Shown in pieces: positions 62,044-64,000 of a stretch of 64,000 nt of DNA. Every line of letters begins with the position of its first letter. The first letter of the stretch is position 1. The stretch is from Asterella californica (lineage: Eukaryota; Streptophyta; Marchantiopsida; Marchantiales; Aytoniaceae): assembly GCA_036924285.1 (NCBI GenBank), contig JAYKYS010000038.1, forward strand, positions 62,001-126,000. Direction: 5' to 3'. The notes below the pieces were generated by a model. It saw only the letters and a program-made list of their open reading frames with translations. It was not told the DNA's origin and searched no databases. Both the position numbers and the translations under genes were made by a program.

Positions 62044-64000
62044 ATGATCGTCAGGATGAAGCAACAGTTGATCGTTGCATTCATAGCGCTGCTGATGCTC
62101 CTTACAACGAATGTCGAAGGTCAGACACTGTGGCTGTGGGTGGAGAAAAGTCGATGCGTGGGCGATGCATTTATTCACACATTTCTCCCTTTCACTCTCC
62201 TGTCTCCTCAACCACCTCCTCCACTCCCTGTTCCCTCTCCTCCATCACAGCCTACAGCACCCTCTTCAACCTCGATGTTGTCGGCTTGAATCCAGGTGCA
62301 TCACTAGACACCCAATCCTTCACCTCCTACGCACCGAATCCAAACAAAGATCAGAAACTGGCGGTGGATCTATCAGGACAATATTATCAAAACACTGTAT
62401 CGTTGACTATTCCTGCTATAGCAAATCGTGTATTTATACGATGGGTATTCTCCACTGACGATGGACAAGGTGGTTTGAATTATGTCGCGAATATTGATAC
62501 AGGCGCGACGATTGTGAGTGGAGTGTGGTGGGAAGTTCCTGTCTCAATGATGCCTGGATCGAATTCCCTTTCGTTCACGTCACCTGAACTGACACAATCA
62601 TTTGGTTCATTCTCTGTCATAATTACACGCGGTGGTTATTATCATCAAATCAGTACTTGGTCTGATTACCAGTATGATCAAGTCTCACATGTCTTACCTA
62701 GCTCATCATATGTGATTCGTATTTATCCAACAGCACCTCCTCAAAATGCAGATCGCAATTATGATATCTATATCACATCAGGAAAATTGGGTGTCAGTAA
62801 TATTACATTCATTCAAGGCAGTTCGGACCCTGCTGTCATCTTTTACACACCAGACTTGACGCATTCACAATCCGATGTCGTCATATTAACAGGTGTGCGT
62901 AACTTAACCCGTGCACCAGCATACTCTGGAGCAGTACAGAATGATATTGATGATTGGGATTTGGGTGATTTACCACCATTCGCCGTTACAATCTTACCGA
63001 ATACCCACTGTGCTACAGATAATGGACATCTGATCCTAAACGATCAATACAAACTCTACGTCGAGAATTCAGGTGATTCCAGGTTTGGATTAGGAGGAAA
63101 AGATATGACAGCATGTTGGTGGATGCGTCCACAGTTCTCTACACAAGATGCACAAGTATGGTTAGCAGTAGGACCGGAAGGTGATGATTTACAGATGGGA
63201 ATGTATGGTGCTGATCCAACGCGTACTTCAAATAACGGGGGGATTCCTTTCACACCCTTCATGCGTCTCTTCAATCAAACAGTCGAACTCCCTTCCGTCT
63301 CACGTTACACTCCATACGATTCTGCAAATAACAACGGATTAGTAACTCAAGATAAATGGGTTCATATTTGCCATGTGTTCAAGCAAGGAATCAACGATCT
63401 GAGTGGTGCTGGTCGTACATCGATGCAGATGTATCTCAACGGTGTACCAGCAAATGAAGCAATACCTGTTACGAACTCATTTATGTGGAATCCACCTTCT
63501 TATCCTGTGACATTAGGACACACATGGAGTTCAACTCTCCCTGCATATGGCGCGATTGATGAGCTCGCATACTTCACTGAATCTTTGTCACCACTTCGTA
63601 TCCTTGATGGATTTTTGCGTACTTTCTGGACAATACAAGCCAATCCAAACACTCAGCGTCTCATGCAAAGTACATTCATATGGACAGATGTAGGACAAGT
63701 GTATTTTGATGGTGAGAGTAGTTGGGAAAGAAGTGGTGGCGTCCCTGTATTTTCTCATACCGATCCTGTATGTACAAGCATGACGCCATTTGTTGGAACA
63801 CTCAATAAACTCTCTGGACGTGATTGTATTCAGCCATTCGAGACTAAACAGACAACTGGAATCGGCATGAAAGAAACACAAGATGGCCAGTTACGTATTG
63901 GTGTAGGTGGTAGTACTACTATTGGAGGTGCAACATGGATCGGGATGACTGAACCAGGACTAGGATGGCTGGCCCCGAATGCAGGAGATTCTTCACCCAC
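62044..64000 (+). CDS. Secreted or cell-surface protein with LamG-like domain, partial at right edge
   Basis: Exon 1 (62044-62119) encodes a signal peptide, MIVRMKQQLIVAFIALLMLL then TTNVEG. A phase-1 intron (62120-62250, GTCAGA donor, CACAG acceptor) joins it to exon 2, which is open from 62251 to the window end, giving GAYSTLFNLDVVGLNPGASL at the junction. The first 200 residues form a beta-rich domain (YQNTVSLTIPAIANRVFIRW, SVIITRGGYYHQ, YDIYITSG). A concanavalin/LamG-type segment follows (DMTACWWMRPQFSTQDAQVW, DKWVHICHVFKQG, MYLNGVPANEA, GAIDELAYFTESL). Asn-X-Ser/Thr sites are frequent. The protein is probably extracellular, perhaps adhesive or carbohydrate-binding. The start could also be 62026. 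The C-terminus lies outside the window. Confidence 0.75.

Overview
The window is a gene-dense nuclear chromosome segment from a unicellular eukaryote. The evidence is short spliceosomal introns (about 70-150 bp), conserved eukaryotic proteins (casein kinase II beta, a CWF19-type splicing factor, ATG101, a gamma-tubulin complex component, a Tctex dynein light chain), and a large family of FNIP/leucine-rich-repeat proteins. FNIP proteins and an SPFH protein resembling vacuolin point to Amoebozoa. That placement is an inference; the genus cannot be named from the sequence. No bacterial operons, CRISPR arrays, rRNA, tRNA or transposase genes were seen.

Two kinds of gene are interleaved. The first kind is a set of intron-poor FNIP-repeat genes in two related subfamilies, called FNIP-A and FNIP-B here. 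Both start with a similar F-box-like module of about 45 residues and both end in FNIP/LRR repeats. They occur as divergent head-to-head A/B modules in all stages of decay: B remnant/A1 (598-3148), B2 pseudogene/A2 (3748-6446), A3 frameshifted/B remnant (7154-9592), A4/B4 (15852-20295), B5 pseudogene next to an unrelated F-box-like LRR gene (28742-31537), A6 with its B partner gone (33105-35315), A7/B7 (48398-52775) and A8/B8 (53174-57766). A plus-strand B remnant also opens the window (1-577).

The second kind is single-copy conserved genes, mostly in divergent pairs that share short promoters: a CorA/Mrs2-type Mg2+ transporter and CWF19L2 (9827-15630); a RADX-like ssDNA-binding protein and a GCP5/6-like gamma-tubulin complex protein (20733-28566); an M1 aminopeptidase and casein kinase II beta (40114-44946); DYNLT2B and ATG101 (45604-48076). 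A 1390-residue protein with three discoidin-like and two SPRY-like domains lies at 35658-39830. A five-exon, probably N-myristoylated SPFH protein lies at 58809-61046. A secreted LamG-like protein starts at 62044 and runs off the right edge.

I reconstructed exon structures by reading splice sites and checking that phases agree and that the joined protein matches the known family. Of 21 introns read this way, 12 start with GTGAG and six with GTCAG. The ATG101 start codon appears to be split by an intron. The strongest candidate for an undescribed system is the array of paired, rapidly turning-over F-box-like/FNIP genes.
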